Assembly (NCBI RefSeq): GCF_001655675.1
Contig: NZ_LYRP01000006.1
Location: 30,861 to 94,860 of the forward strand
Source of the DNA: Mangrovibacter phragmitis
GTDB taxonomy: Bacteria > Pseudomonadota > Gammaproteobacteria > Enterobacterales > Enterobacteriaceae
Direction: 5' to 3'
Length of the DNA stretch: 64,000 nt
In this document: positions 34,174-42,920 of the stretch, piece after piece
Layout: each line of letters starts with the position of its first letter
Numbering within the stretch: position 1 is the stretch's first letter
Made by a program: the position numbers and the translations under genes
Notes under the pieces: model-generated
Told to the model about the DNA's origin: nothing
Databases searched by the model: none
What the model saw: only the letters and a program-made list of their open reading frames with translations

Positions 34174-34927
34174 AGAACAGCCACTGCTTAGTGTCAGCAA
34201 TCTGACCCACCTGTATGCCCCCGGAAAAGGGTTTGAAAATGTCTCGTTTGATCTCTTCCCAGGGGAAGTTCTGGGGATTGTTGGGGAATCCGGTTCCGGA
34301 AAAACCACCTTACTGAAATCGCTCTCGGCCCGCCTGGTGCCGCAACAGGGCGCAATTCATTACCGCGAGCAGAATCTGTATCAACTCAGCGAAGCCGCGC
34401 GCCGGCGCTTATTACGCACCGAGTGGGGCGTTGTGCACCAGCACCCGCTCGACGGGCTGCGCCCACGCATTTCCGCAGGCGGCAACATCGGCGAACGCCT
34501 GATGGCCGCAGGTGCACGCCATTATGGTGATATTCGTGCAGAAGCCAGCCACTGGTTGCAGGATGTGGAAATTGACCCGTCCCGGCTCGATGACCTGCCC
34601 GTAACGTTCTCCGGTGGCATGCAACAACGCCTGCAAATTGCCTGCAACCTGGTCACTCGCCCGGCCCTGGTGTTTATGGATGAGCCAACGGGAGGTCTGG
34701 ATGTTTCGGTACAGGCCCGGTTGCTGGATTTGTTACGTAACCTCGTGCGGGATCTCAACCTGGCGGTGGTGATTGTCACCCATGATTTGGGCGTGGCGCG
34801 TTTGCTGGCCCACCGCTTGTTAGTGATGAAACAAGGCCAGGTGGTGGAAAGCGGCCTGACTGACCGGGTACTGGACGACCCCCATCACCCGTATACCCAA
34901 CTGCTGGTCTCCTCCATTCTCGGGTAA
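34166..34927 (+). CDS. phnK: C-P lyase ABC-type ATPase PhnK
   Basis: 253 residues from ATG 34166 (an ATG one codon earlier is equivalent). It binds the PhnGHIJ core. Walker A 'GESGSGKTT', Q-loop region 'VVHQHPLDGL', signature 'FSGGMQQRLQIA', Walker B 'LVFMDEPTGGLD' and 'VTHDLGVARLLA' are all present. The residue after 'LQIA' is Cys where E. coli has Arg ('IACNLVTRPAL'), unusual for this helix. Overlaps the phnJ stop. Confidence 0.95.
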   Translation: MPEEQPLLSVSNLTHLYAPGKGFENVSFDLFPGEVLGIVGESGSGKTTLLKSLSARLVPQQGAIHYREQNLYQLSEAARRRLLRTEWGVVHQHPLDGLRPRISAGGNIGERLMAAGARHYGDIRAEASHWLQDVEIDPSRLDDLPVTFSGGMQQRLQIACNLVTRPALVFMDEPTGGLDVSVQARLLDLLRNLVRDLNLAVVIVTHDLGVARLLAHRLLVMKQGQVVESGLTDRVLDDPHHPYTQLLVSSILG

Positions 34928-34933
34928 CTCAAC

Positions 34934-35635
34934 ATGACAATGCTAAATGTAGAAGGGCTGTGCAAAACTTTTGTGCTGCACAACCAGCAAGGGGCACGGT
35001 TGCCAGTTCTTAACCAGGTTTCACTGCAGGTGAACGCCGGGGAGTGTGTGGTATTACACGGCCACTCGGGCAGCGGTAAATCCACACTACTGCGCACGCT
35101 TTATGGCAACTATTTACCCGATTCGGGCAGTATCAACGTAAATCACCATGGTGAACAGATTGATTTGGTGACTGCCAGCGCCCGGCAAATTTTGGCATTG
35201 CGGCGCGATACGCTGGGCTGGGTGAGCCAGTTTCTGCGTGTGATCCCGCGCATCAGTGCATTGGAAGTGGTGATGCAGCCTTTGCTGGAACGGGGCGAAG
35301 CGCGTGATGTGTGCGAAGACAAAGCCCGCGAATTACTCGCCCGCCTCAACGTACCACAACGTTTATGGTCACTGGCACCTGCCACGTTTTCCGGCGGCGA
35401 GCAGCAACGTGTGAATATCGCCCGCGGGTTTATCGCCCGGTCGCCAGTATTACTGCTGGATGAACCCACCGCATCGCTGGATAACAAAAACTGTGCGGCG
35501 GTTGTGGCATTGATTGAAGAAGCCCGCAGCCGTGGTGCGGCGATTGTCGGCATTTTCCATGACCGCGAAGTCAGAGAACGGGTGGCAAACCGCCTGCATA
35601 TTATGAACCCCCTGGTGGCGGAGACAGAAGCATGA
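34934..35635 (+). CDS. phnL: C-P lyase ABC-type ATPase PhnL
   Basis: 233 residues. Second ATPase of the pathway. Walker A '[20 protein letters not shown]', signature '[15 protein letters not shown]', Walker B '[12 protein letters not shown]' and '[14 protein letters not shown]' identify it. It needs no membrane partner here and is thought to assist core-complex turnover together with PhnK. It overlaps phnM by 4 bp. Confidence 0.95.
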   Translation: MTMLNVEGLCKTFVLHNQQGARLPVLNQVSLQVNAGECVVLHGHSGSGKSTLLRTLYGNYLPDSGSINVNHHGEQIDLVTASARQILALRRDTLGWVSQFLRVIPRISALEVVMQPLLERGEARDVCEDKARELLARLNVPQRLWSLAPATFSGGEQQRVNIARGFIARSPVLLLDEPTASLDNKNCAAVVALIEEARSRGAAIVGIFHDREVRERVANRLHIMNPLVAETEA

Positions 35636-36768
35636 TTATCAACAATGTGCGTATGGTACTGGAGCAGGAAGTGGTTTCCGGTTCACTGGAAGTGCGTGAC
35701 GGGGTGATTAGCAGTTACAGCGAAACACCCAGCCAGTTGCCACAGGCGCTGGATGGTGAACAGGACTGGTTACTGCCGGGGCTGGTTGAACTGCATACCG
35801 ACAACCTGGATAAATTTTTCACCCCGCGCCCGGGTGTGGACTGGCCGGCCCATTCCGCCATGAGCAGCCACGATGCGTTGATGGTTGCCAGCGGCATTAC
35901 CACCGTGCTGGATGCCATTGGTGTGGGTGATGTACGCGATGGCGGCCACCGCCTGGATAACCTGGAAAAAATGATTGGCGCCATTCAGGAAAGCCGCAGA
36001 CAGAATGCCAACCGGGCCGATCACCTGCTGCATTTACGCTGCGAGCTGCCTTACCACGCCACGCTGCCGTTGTTTGAACAACTGATGAACACCGATATCC
36101 TGCGTGTGGTGTCACTGATGGACCATTCTCCCGGTCAGCGCCAGTATGCTTCGCTGGAGAAATTTCGTGAATATTACCAGGGCAAATACCAACTGACAGA
36201 CAGCGAAATGGCAGTGTATGAAAGCGAACAGGTTGCTCTGGCGGCACGCTGGTCGCGCCCCAACCGTGAAGCGATTGCCGCATTATGCCGTGAGCGCGGC
36301 CTGGCACTGGCCAGCCACGATGACGCCACGGCGGCGCATGTGGATGAATCCTGTGAGATGGGCAGCGTAATAGCGGAGTTTCCCACCACGTATGAGGCCG
36401 CGCAGCATTCCCGGGACAAAGGCCTGCGTATCTTGATGGGCGCACCGAACATTGTGCGCGGTGGTTCGCATTCAGGGAATGTGGCGGCACACTGCCTGGC
36501 AACCAGTGGTTTACTGGATATTCTGTCATCAGATTACTACCCGGCAAGCCTGCTGGATGCCGCGTTTCGCCTGGCGAAAGACGAGCGTAATTCACTGAAG
36601 CTCCCGGCAACCATCGCAATGGTGACGGCAAACCCGGCGCGGGCGATTGGCCTGGCTGACCGTGGGCGTATTGCTGAAGGGCTGCGGGCAGACCTGGTGC
36701 TGGCGCATACCCACCACGGGCATGCACAGGTGCGCCATGTCTGGTCGCAAGGGCGACAGGTTTACTGA
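35632..36768 (+). CDS. phnM: RPnTP diphosphohydrolase PhnM
   Basis: 378 residues, amidohydrolase superfamily. It removes diphosphate from ribose 1-phosphonate triphosphate. '[20 protein letters not shown]' holds the metal ligands in the family's H-x-D variant, with '[12 protein letters not shown]' and '[18 protein letters not shown]' further on. Its last base is shared with the first base of phnN. Confidence 0.96.
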   Translation: MIINNVRMVLEQEVVSGSLEVRDGVISSYSETPSQLPQALDGEQDWLLPGLVELHTDNLDKFFTPRPGVDWPAHSAMSSHDALMVASGITTVLDAIGVGDVRDGGHRLDNLEKMIGAIQESRRQNANRADHLLHLRCELPYHATLPLFEQLMNTDILRVVSLMDHSPGQRQYASLEKFREYYQGKYQLTDSEMAVYESEQVALAARWSRPNREAIAALCRERGLALASHDDATAAHVDESCEMGSVIAEFPTTYEAAQHSRDKGLRILMGAPNIVRGGSHSGNVAAHCLATSGLLDILSSDYYPASLLDAAFRLAKDERNSLKLPATIAMVTANPARAIGLADRGRIAEGLRADLVLAHTHHGHAQVRHVWSQGRQVY

Positions 36769-37322
36769 TGGCACGGTTAATCTGGCTGACAGGGCCTTCT
36801 GGTTCAGGGAAAGACAGCCTGCTGGATGCCTTGCGCGCACAGCCGCCTGCCGGGCTGGTGATTGCCCACCGCTACATTACTCGCCCGGCTTCTGCAGGCG
36901 GGGAAAACCATGTGGCGCTGACCACCACCGAATTCCGTCGCCGCTTACAGGCAGGGTTGTTTGCACTGCACTGGCAGGCCCATGGCTGTGAGTATGGGCT
37001 GGGCATAGAAATGGATTTGTGGTTGCAACGGGGGCTTAATGTGCTGGTAAACGGCTCCCGCCAGCATTGCGCTACCGCCCGGGAGCGCTATGGCGACCAG
37101 CTGTTTCCTGTCGTGCTCCAGGTCTCTTCCGATGTGCTGGCACAGCGCCTGCGTCAGCGCGGGCGTGAAGACGAAGCGGCTATCGCCCTTCGTCTGCAAC
37201 GCAGCGTTAGCGCTCCTGAACCCAATGCTGTTTGCCTGAAAAACGATGGCGCGCTGGCAGACACCCTGGCGGCGTTTAACCAGTTGCTGGAGAACCATGC
37301 ATTATGCAACTCACCTTTTTAG
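36768..37322 (+). CDS. phnN: Ribose 1,5-bisphosphate phosphokinase PhnN
   Basis: 184 residues, guanylate-kinase-like fold. It makes PRPP from ribose 1,5-bisphosphate and ATP. P-loop 'LTGPSGSGKDSLLDAL', 'ITRPASAGGENHVALTTTEF' and 'LHWQAHGCEYGLG' are diagnostic. Overlaps phnP by 19 bp. No phnO acetyltransferase gene lies between phnN and phnP, unlike E. coli. Confidence 0.95.
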   Translation: MARLIWLTGPSGSGKDSLLDALRAQPPAGLVIAHRYITRPASAGGENHVALTTTEFRRRLQAGLFALHWQAHGCEYGLGIEMDLWLQRGLNVLVNGSRQHCATARERYGDQLFPVVLQVSSDVLAQRLRQRGREDEAAIALRLQRSVSAPEPNAVCLKNDGALADTLAAFNQLLENHALCNSPF

Positions 37323-38062
37323 GCACCGGTGGCGCGCAACAAGTGCCGGTCTTTGGTTGTAGCTGCCTTGCATGCCAGCGTGCCCGGCAGGATAACCGCT
37401 ATGCCCGTGGCCCTTGCAGCGCGCTGCTCCAGTCCGGTGATGAAACAATACTGATTGATGCCGGGCAGTGCCACCTTGAACAGCGCTTTGCGCCAGGGGA
37501 GCTGAGCCGGATTATGCTCACCCATTATCACATGGACCATGTCCAGGGGTTATTCCCGCTGCGCTGGGGGATGGGGGAACTGATCCCGGTGTTTGGCCCG
37601 CCGGATTCACAAGGTTGCGATGATTTATTCAAACACCCCGGAATCCTGGATTTTCAGGCCCCTTTCACGCCTTTTGAACCCGTTCAGTGGTCGGGTATGA
37701 CCGTCACGCCAGTACCTTTGCAGCATTCAAAAATCACCTTTGGCTATGTTTTCAGGAAAAACGGTGCCTCCGGTAATACGCTGGCCTGGCTGTGCGACAC
37801 TTGTGGGCTACCTCCCCAGACCCTGGCATTTTTGCAAAACACACCGCTGGAACACCTGGTGCTGGATTGCAGCCACCCACCAGGTGATACACCACCGCGC
37901 AACCATAACGACATCAATCAGGCACTGGCTATCCACCATGTGCTGCAACCGCGGCACACCTGGCTTACTCATATCAGCCACACGCTGGATAACTGGTTGC
38001 AGGAAAACCGCCTGCCAGAATCGGTTTCCCCCGCCAGGGATGGCATAACCCTGGCCTTATAA
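37304..38062 (+). CDS. phnP: Phosphoribosyl 1,2-cyclic phosphate phosphodiesterase PhnP
   Basis: 252 residues, metallo-beta-lactamase fold. It opens the cyclic phosphate made by PhnJ to ribose 1,5-bisphosphate. The metal motif is 'THYHMDHVQGLFPLRWG', the structural zinc cysteines are near the start ('FGCSCLACQRARQDN'), and 'LDCSHPP' and 'THISHTLD' follow. Last gene of the phnF-P run. Confidence 0.95.
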   Translation: MQLTFLGTGGAQQVPVFGCSCLACQRARQDNRYARGPCSALLQSGDETILIDAGQCHLEQRFAPGELSRIMLTHYHMDHVQGLFPLRWGMGELIPVFGPPDSQGCDDLFKHPGILDFQAPFTPFEPVQWSGMTVTPVPLQHSKITFGYVFRKNGASGNTLAWLCDTCGLPPQTLAFLQNTPLEHLVLDCSHPPGDTPPRNHNDINQALAIHHVLQPRHTWLTHISHTLDNWLQENRLPESVSPARDGITLAL

Positions 38063-38078
38063 CCACTCACTCAGGGTT

Positions 38079-38122
38079 GTTCACCGTTTAATCACTTTAT
38101 TGTCATTAAACGTTCATCTGTG
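38079..38122 (+). promoter_or_regulatory. Candidate Pho box array upstream of phnC
   Basis: Four consecutive 11-base units, GTTCACCGTTT, AATCACTTTAT, TGTCATTAAAC and GTTCATCTGTG, each with a [GA]TCA core at the same phase. The best pair (38100-38118) matches the PhoB consensus well. It starts 17 bp after the phnP stop and ends about 32 bp before phnC, so phnCDE1E2 probably have their own phosphate-starvation promoter. Confidence 0.65.
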
Positions 38123-38153
38123 CTCGCCTTAATAGGGGCATCTTAACCAACAG

Positions 38154-39008
38154 ATGGCAATGACAATGAACATGGCGCAGGCACTTTTAAAATCCACTTT
38201 AGCAGCCCCGGAACCGCAACTTCAGCCGGTTGCACAACAGACAGTGCTGAGTGTGCAGGATCTGTGTAAATCCTGGAATGGTCAGCACAATGTTCTGGAT
38301 GGTATCAGTTTTGATCTCCATGCCGGTGAGCTGGTGGGCGTGATTGGCCGCTCGGGGGCAGGGAAATCCACACTGTTACATGTGCTCAATGGCACTCACA
38401 CCGCCACATCCGGGCATATCCTGAGTCTGGAAGACGACGATGATGAGCGGGATATCACTGAACTGCATGGCCGGGCGTTACGCCAGTGGCGCAGTGAATG
38501 CGGCATGATCTTCCAGGACTTTTGCCTGGTACCGCGCCTGGATGTATTAACCAACGTGCTGTTGGGGCGCCTCAGCCAGACCAGCACGCTGAAATCCCTG
38601 TTTAAAATTTTCCCGGACAGCGACCGCGCTCGGGCCATTGAGTTACTGGAATGGATGGGCTTACTGCCCCATGCTTTGCAGCGCGCGGAAAACCTGTCCG
38701 GCGGCCAGATGCAGCGCGTGGCAATTTGCCGCGCCTTAATGCAGAACCCGCGTATTTTGCTGGCGGATGAACCTGTTGCCTCCCTCGACCCGAAAAATAC
38801 CCAGCGCATTATGGATGCCCTGAAGCAGGTCAGCCAGCGTGGAATCAGTGTCATGGTCAACCTGCACTCAGTGGAACTGGTGCAAAGCTATTGCTCGCGC
38901 GTGATTGGCATTGCCAGTGGGCGCGTGGTGTATGACGGGCACCCGGCAAGTTTAACAGAAGACACCCTGCAACAACTCTATGGCGATGAAATCAGCCAAC
39001 TTCACTAA
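38154..39008 (+). CDS. phnC: Phosphonate ABC transporter ATPase PhnC
   Basis: 284 residues; ATG at 38154, with ATGs at 38160 and 38166 also possible. Walker A '[16 protein letters not shown]', signature '[16 protein letters not shown]', Walker B '[12 protein letters not shown]' and the PhnC-type '[20 protein letters not shown]'. An N-terminal arm of about 30 residues precedes the domain. It drives phosphonate import with PhnD and the two PhnE proteins. Confidence 0.94.
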   Translation: MAMTMNMAQALLKSTLAAPEPQLQPVAQQTVLSVQDLCKSWNGQHNVLDGISFDLHAGELVGVIGRSGAGKSTLLHVLNGTHTATSGHILSLEDDDDERDITELHGRALRQWRSECGMIFQDFCLVPRLDVLTNVLLGRLSQTSTLKSLFKIFPDSDRARAIELLEWMGLLPHALQRAENLSGGQMQRVAICRALMQNPRILLADEPVASLDPKNTQRIMDALKQVSQRGISVMVNLHSVELVQSYCSRVIGIASGRVVYDGHPASLTEDTLQQLYGDEISQLH

Positions 39009-39038
39009 CGCACCCTTACCAACAAGACTCACAGGCAA

Positions 39039-39995
39039 ATGATAATGAAAAGGCAGAAAAACCTTATGAAACACTCCTTTCGTTCACTGGCACTGATGGC
39101 AGGCGTATTCATGGCCGGTAACGCGATGGCGTCGGATGCGCCAAAAGAATTGAATCTGGGAATTTTGGGTGGGCAAAATGCCACACAACAAATTGGCGAT
39201 AACCAGTGCGTAAAAACGTTCTTTGATAAAGAACTGCATGTAGACACCAAACTGCGTAATTCGTCTGACTACTCTGGTGTTATTCAGGGCTTACTGGGCG
39301 GCAAAGTGGATATGGTCCTGAGTATGTCACCGTCGTCTTACGCATCGGTCTATATCAACAACCCGAAAGCGGTGGATATTGTGGGTATTCTGGTGGATGA
39401 CAAAGATCAATCCCGGGGTTACCACTCCGTGGTCATCGTCAAAGCCAACAGCCCGTATAAAAAACTGGAAGATCTGAAAGGGCAGGCGTTCGGTTTTGCC
39501 GATCCGGATTCCACCTCGGGCTACCTGATCCCGAACCATGCGTTCAAAAAAGAGTTCGGTGGCAACACCGACAACAAATATAACAACTTCTTCTCCAGTG
39601 TGACCTTCTCTGGTGGCCATGAACAGGACATTCTGGGCGTGCTGAACGGCCAGTTTGCCGGTGCCGTCACCTGGACTTCACTGGTGGGCGACTACAACAC
39701 CGGTTATACCGCTGGCGCCTTTGGCCGCCTGATTCGTATGGATCACCCGGATCTGATGAAACAGATCCGCATCATCTGGAAATCGCCGTTGATCCCCAAT
39801 GGCCCGATCCTGGTGAGCAACAGCCTGCCGGCCGATTTCAAAGCCAAAGTGGTTGCAACTATTAAGAAACTGGATAAAGAAGACCATGCCTGCTTCGCTA
39901 AAGCCGTGGGTGGTGAACAGCATATTGGCCCGGCAACTGTTGCCGATTACCAGCAAATCATTGATATGAAACGTGAGCTGGTCACAGCCCGTTAA
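39039..39995 (+). CDS. phnD: Phosphonate-binding protein PhnD (divergent type)
   Basis: 318 residues with a signal peptide ending near 'AGNAMA' (about residue 31); ATG 39045 and 39066 are alternative starts. Family features: 'LNLGILGGQNATQQIGDNQC', 'DYSGVIQGLLGGKVDMVLSM', 'FADPDSTSGYLIPNHAFKK' and 'IIWKSPLIPNGPILVSNSLP'. The sequence differs widely from E. coli PhnD and is closer to what I recall for the PhnD type that goes with two PhnE subunits. The ligand may be a phosphonate or phosphite; position makes phosphonates most likely. Confidence 0.88.
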   Translation: MIMKRQKNLMKHSFRSLALMAGVFMAGNAMASDAPKELNLGILGGQNATQQIGDNQCVKTFFDKELHVDTKLRNSSDYSGVIQGLLGGKVDMVLSMSPSSYASVYINNPKAVDIVGILVDDKDQSRGYHSVVIVKANSPYKKLEDLKGQAFGFADPDSTSGYLIPNHAFKKEFGGNTDNKYNNFFSSVTFSGGHEQDILGVLNGQFAGAVTWTSLVGDYNTGYTAGAFGRLIRMDHPDLMKQIRIIWKSPLIPNGPILVSNSLPADFKAKVVATIKKLDKEDHACFAKAVGGEQHIGPATVADYQQIIDMKRELVTAR

Positions 39996-40010
39996 GTTAT
40001 TTGGTACTGG

Positions 40011-40040
40011 CGCCCGGTAATATCACCGGGCGTTGTTTTA
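40011..40040 (+). terminator. Hairpin between phnD and phnE1
   Basis: CGCCCGGT (40011-40018) pairs with ACCGGGCG (40025-40032) and is followed by TTGTTTT. Inside an operon this fits an attenuator or mRNA-stabilising stem that keeps the binding-protein mRNA in excess. Confidence 0.6.
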
Positions 40041-40055
40041 TCTCAGGTAGCGCAC

Positions 40056-40925
40056 ATGACGTCGAACACCGAGTTTGAACAGTATTACCAGCAAGTTAAA
40101 CGCCAGCAAAAGCGCGATACCTTGCTTTGGTCGCTGGTTTTATTGGGGCTTTACCTGGCTGCGGGCAATGCAGCGGAATTCAGCCTCACTACGCTCTGGC
40201 AGGCACTGCCACACTTCTTTGATTACCTGTTTGAAACCCTGCCAATACTGCACTGGAACCAGTTGTTTGCCGACGGGCATACCAAGGGCTCGTTATTGTA
40301 CTGGGGCTACCGCTTGCATATTCAGTTACCGCTGATTTGGGAAACCCTGCAACTGGCACTGGCGTCTACCCTGGTGGCCGTTGCGCTGGCGGTGGTGCTG
40401 GCCTTTATGGCGGCAGGCAATACCTGGACACACCCGGCATTACGCTATGGCGTGCGCTCGCTGGTGGCATTTTTGCGCACCATGCCAGAACTGGCCTGGG
40501 CGGTGATGTTTGTGATGGCATTCGGTATTGGGGCGATACCCGGCTTTCTGGCGCTGGCACTGCATACCGTGGGCAGTCTGACCAAACTGTTCTATGAAGC
40601 CATTGAAAACAGCTCTTCGCGCCCGGTGCGCGGGCTGGCTGCCTGCGGTGCCAGCCGCCTGCAACGCATGCGTTTCGCGCTGTGGCCGCAGGTGAAGCCG
40701 CTGTTTTTATCTTACAGCTTTATGCGCATGGAAATTAACTTCCGATCTTCCACTATTCTGGGGCTGGTTGGCGCGGGCGGTATCGGTCAGGAGCTGATGA
40801 CTAACATCAAACTCGACCGTTATGACCAGGTGAGCATCACGTTGCTGCTGATTATCCTGGTGGTGTCATTACTGGATTTGTGCTCGGGCAGGTTGCGCCG
40901 CTGGGTGCTGGAGGGGAAGGTATGA
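40056..40925 (+). CDS. phnE: Phosphonate ABC transporter permease PhnE1
   Basis: 289 residues with about six membrane spans and the inner-membrane permease EAA-type loop 'AIENSSSRPVRGLAACGASR'. 'LVAFLRTMPELAWAVMFVMA' and 'STILGLVGAGGIGQELMTNI' are typical of PhnE. First of two different permease subunits expected to form a heterodimer. Overlaps the next gene by 4 bp. Confidence 0.92.
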   Translation: MTSNTEFEQYYQQVKRQQKRDTLLWSLVLLGLYLAAGNAAEFSLTTLWQALPHFFDYLFETLPILHWNQLFADGHTKGSLLYWGYRLHIQLPLIWETLQLALASTLVAVALAVVLAFMAAGNTWTHPALRYGVRSLVAFLRTMPELAWAVMFVMAFGIGAIPGFLALALHTVGSLTKLFYEAIENSSSRPVRGLAACGASRLQRMRFALWPQVKPLFLSYSFMRMEINFRSSTILGLVGAGGIGQELMTNIKLDRYDQVSITLLLIILVVSLLDLCSGRLRRWVLEGKV

Positions 40926-41803
40926 GTGTGTGGCAAACGGAACCGGATATCGCCCAGTACCGCGATTCTCACCCTGAATTATTTCGGGCACAACGGCGCT
41001 ATTTGCGTGGTGTCGCTATTCTGGTGCTGGCGGTAGTGGCCTATTACGTCTGGTTTTTCCTGCAGTTTGGCATTACTGCCGAACAGTTCACCCGGGGTAT
41101 TGGTCAGTTGGGGCGTTACTTTGCCCGCATGTTTGTCTGGCATGATTTTGCTTCCTGGCCTTTTGGGTATTATCTGGGGCAAATTGGCATCACGCTGGCG
41201 ATTGTGTTTGCCGGTACTCTGACGGCAACATTCATTGCGTTGCCTTTGTCTTTCTTCGCTGCCCGTAACGTGATGCAGGGCCGGGTTAATGGCGTAGTTG
41301 CCCTGTTGATGCGCCGCCTGTTTGATGTGCTGCGTGGTGTGGACATGGCGATTTGGGGGCTGATTTTCGTGCGTGCCGTAGGGCTTGGGCCGCTGGCCGG
41401 TGTACTGGCAATCGTGATGCAGGACACGGGGCTGTTAGGGCGTTTATACGCAGAAGGCCATGAGGCGGTAGAGCGTTCGCCAGGGCGTGGGCTGAGTGCC
41501 GTCGGTGCCGGGAGTGTGCAGAAGCACCGCTTCGGTATTTTCACGCAGTCTTTCCCTGCGTTCCTGGCGCTGAGCCTGTACCAGATAGAGTCCAATACGC
41601 GTTCAGCGGCGGTTCTGGGTTTTGTGGGTGCCGGTGGGGTGGGGCTGGTGTATGCCGAAAACATGCGCCTGTGGAACTGGGATGTGGTGATGTTTATCAC
41701 CCTGATTCTGGTTGCGGTGGTCATGGCGATGGATGTGGCATCAACCTGGTTACGCCAGCGTTATATCACCGGTAAAACGGTACCCCTGTTTGAAGCCCGT
41801 TAA
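40922..41803 (+). CDS. phnE: Phosphonate ABC transporter permease PhnE2
   Basis: 293 residues from ATG 40922 (ATGA overlap with PhnE1). Six spans, 'RRLFDVLRGVDMAIWGLIFV', 'YAEGHEAVERSPGRGLSAVG' (EAA loop) and 'SNTRSAAVLGFVGAGGVGLV'. A paralog of PhnE1 with a longer N-terminal cytoplasmic arm. It ends the phosphonate locus. Confidence 0.92.
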   Translation: MSVWQTEPDIAQYRDSHPELFRAQRRYLRGVAILVLAVVAYYVWFFLQFGITAEQFTRGIGQLGRYFARMFVWHDFASWPFGYYLGQIGITLAIVFAGTLTATFIALPLSFFAARNVMQGRVNGVVALLMRRLFDVLRGVDMAIWGLIFVRAVGLGPLAGVLAIVMQDTGLLGRLYAEGHEAVERSPGRGLSAVGAGSVQKHRFGIFTQSFPAFLALSLYQIESNTRSAAVLGFVGAGGVGLVYAENMRLWNWDVVMFITLILVAVVMAMDVASTWLRQRYITGKTVPLFEAR

Positions 41804-41814
41804 TTAGTTTAAAT

Positions 41815-41849
41815 CCCAGCAAATTTTTAAAGCCCGGCAATTTTTTAAA
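41815..41849. repeat. Short imperfect direct repeat
   Basis: Two 17-base copies, CCCAGCAAATTTTTAAA (41815-41831) and CCCGGCAATTTTTTAAA (41833-41849), separated by one base. They lie just after phnE2 and may belong to its 3' end. Function not known. Confidence 0.5.
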
Positions 41850-42025
41850 CATCGTTATTCAGTGCCTGTGCCGCTGTTCCGGCGCAGGCACCAGAACGGC
41901 GCCCGGTTGTTGGTACTGTGTTACTTTTGTTTACTTTACGTTAAATCAACAGGTTGTGTGCATATTGCGCTTTGAGCCATGAAAAAAGTGTGTGTAGAAT
42001 AACCCACTCACTAAAGGAATTGCTC

Positions 42026-42451
42026 ATGCCCCAACGTTTGTTCCTCTCTCTGGCGCGTTACCTGAAACACGGGTTTATCACCCCAGTGCTGTTTCTGGCT
42101 GCCTGCTGGCTGGTGAGCAACCCAACGTTAGCTCAGGCGAGCGAATCCACCTCTGGCACACCTCTCTCTGCACCCGTTACCACGCATTACAGCCATGACA
42201 GCCACAATATGGTCATGCTGCACACTATGGCGATGCGTACTGCGGTAGACCATATTCTGTGTGAGAAAGATTGCCACCCGGATTATGGCAAGTTGCAGCA
42301 CCACAAACTGCAACCTGAACCTGTTGCCATGGAATCCGGGCTGTTGCTGGTAGAACGCTGGGAGCGTGACTGCGTGCAACCAATGGCCTGGCATGTCCCG
42401 CCCAGCACCGGCCCACCCGCCGAAATCCGTTTTTGCCGTTTCAGAGAATAG
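42026..42451 (+). CDS. Small periplasmic His/Cys-rich protein of the copper operon
   Basis: 141 residues from ATG 42026 (AAAGGAAT upstream). A long signal peptide ends near 'NPTLAQA' (about residue 38). The mature part has a His/Met cluster ('THYSHDSHNMVMLHTMAM'), then 'CEKDCHPDYGKLQHHK' and further Cys residues near the end. The metal-ligand content and position in front of cusF suggest a periplasmic Cu/Ag-binding protein. I do not recognise a named family. Confidence 0.65.
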   Translation: MPQRLFLSLARYLKHGFITPVLFLAACWLVSNPTLAQASESTSGTPLSAPVTTHYSHDSHNMVMLHTMAMRTAVDHILCEKDCHPDYGKLQHHKLQPEPVAMESGLLLVERWERDCVQPMAWHVPPSTGPPAEIRFCRFRE

Positions 42452-42517
42452 ATCTACCCGTTTTTCACCAGTCTGGTGGCCTTTTGGCCGTTTGTGAAAA
42501 TTTGGGAGATTTCTCTA

Positions 42518-42907
42518 ATGAAACTGTTATCTGTCCGTTCTGCTGCGCTGCGCGGCACCCTGTTAGTTACCGCTTTATCCACCGCAACACTGTTGCTTAC
42601 CGCCCCCACTGCCGCTTTGGCAGAATCCACGCACGACAGGCAAGGCATGCAGGATATGCCAGGTATGAACACGCCTGCTACACAACCTGCAGAGGTTATT
42701 ACCGCCACCGGTGTCGTGAAAAACTGGGGAGCAGAAAAAGTCTCGATTGCTCACCAGGCTATTCCACAACTTAACTGGCCTCCTATGACCATGCAGTTTT
42801 CCTTGCAGGGTTACCAGGGGCAGGCTTTTGCCCCCGGCCAGCGCATCACCTTTGCGTTTAAACAGGTGACAACGGGTTATCAACTGGTTTCCGCCAGCAC
42901 GAACTAA
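42518..42907 (+). CDS. cusF: Periplasmic Cu(I)/Ag(I) chaperone CusF
   Basis: 129 residues from ATG 42518. Signal peptide to about residue 34 ('TAALA'), a Met/His linker ('MQDMPGMN'), then the OB-fold copper domain. The ligand set His (in 'SIAHQAI'), Trp and two Met (in 'LNWPPMTMQF') is complete, giving the cation-pi Cu(I) site. It hands metal to CusB/CusA. GGGAG lies upstream. Confidence 0.93.
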   Translation: MKLLSVRSAALRGTLLVTALSTATLLLTAPTAALAESTHDRQGMQDMPGMNTPATQPAEVITATGVVKNWGAEKVSIAHQAIPQLNWPPMTMQFSLQGYQGQAFAPGQRITFAFKQVTTGYQLVSASTN

Positions 42908-42920
42908 CACCGGAGTCACA

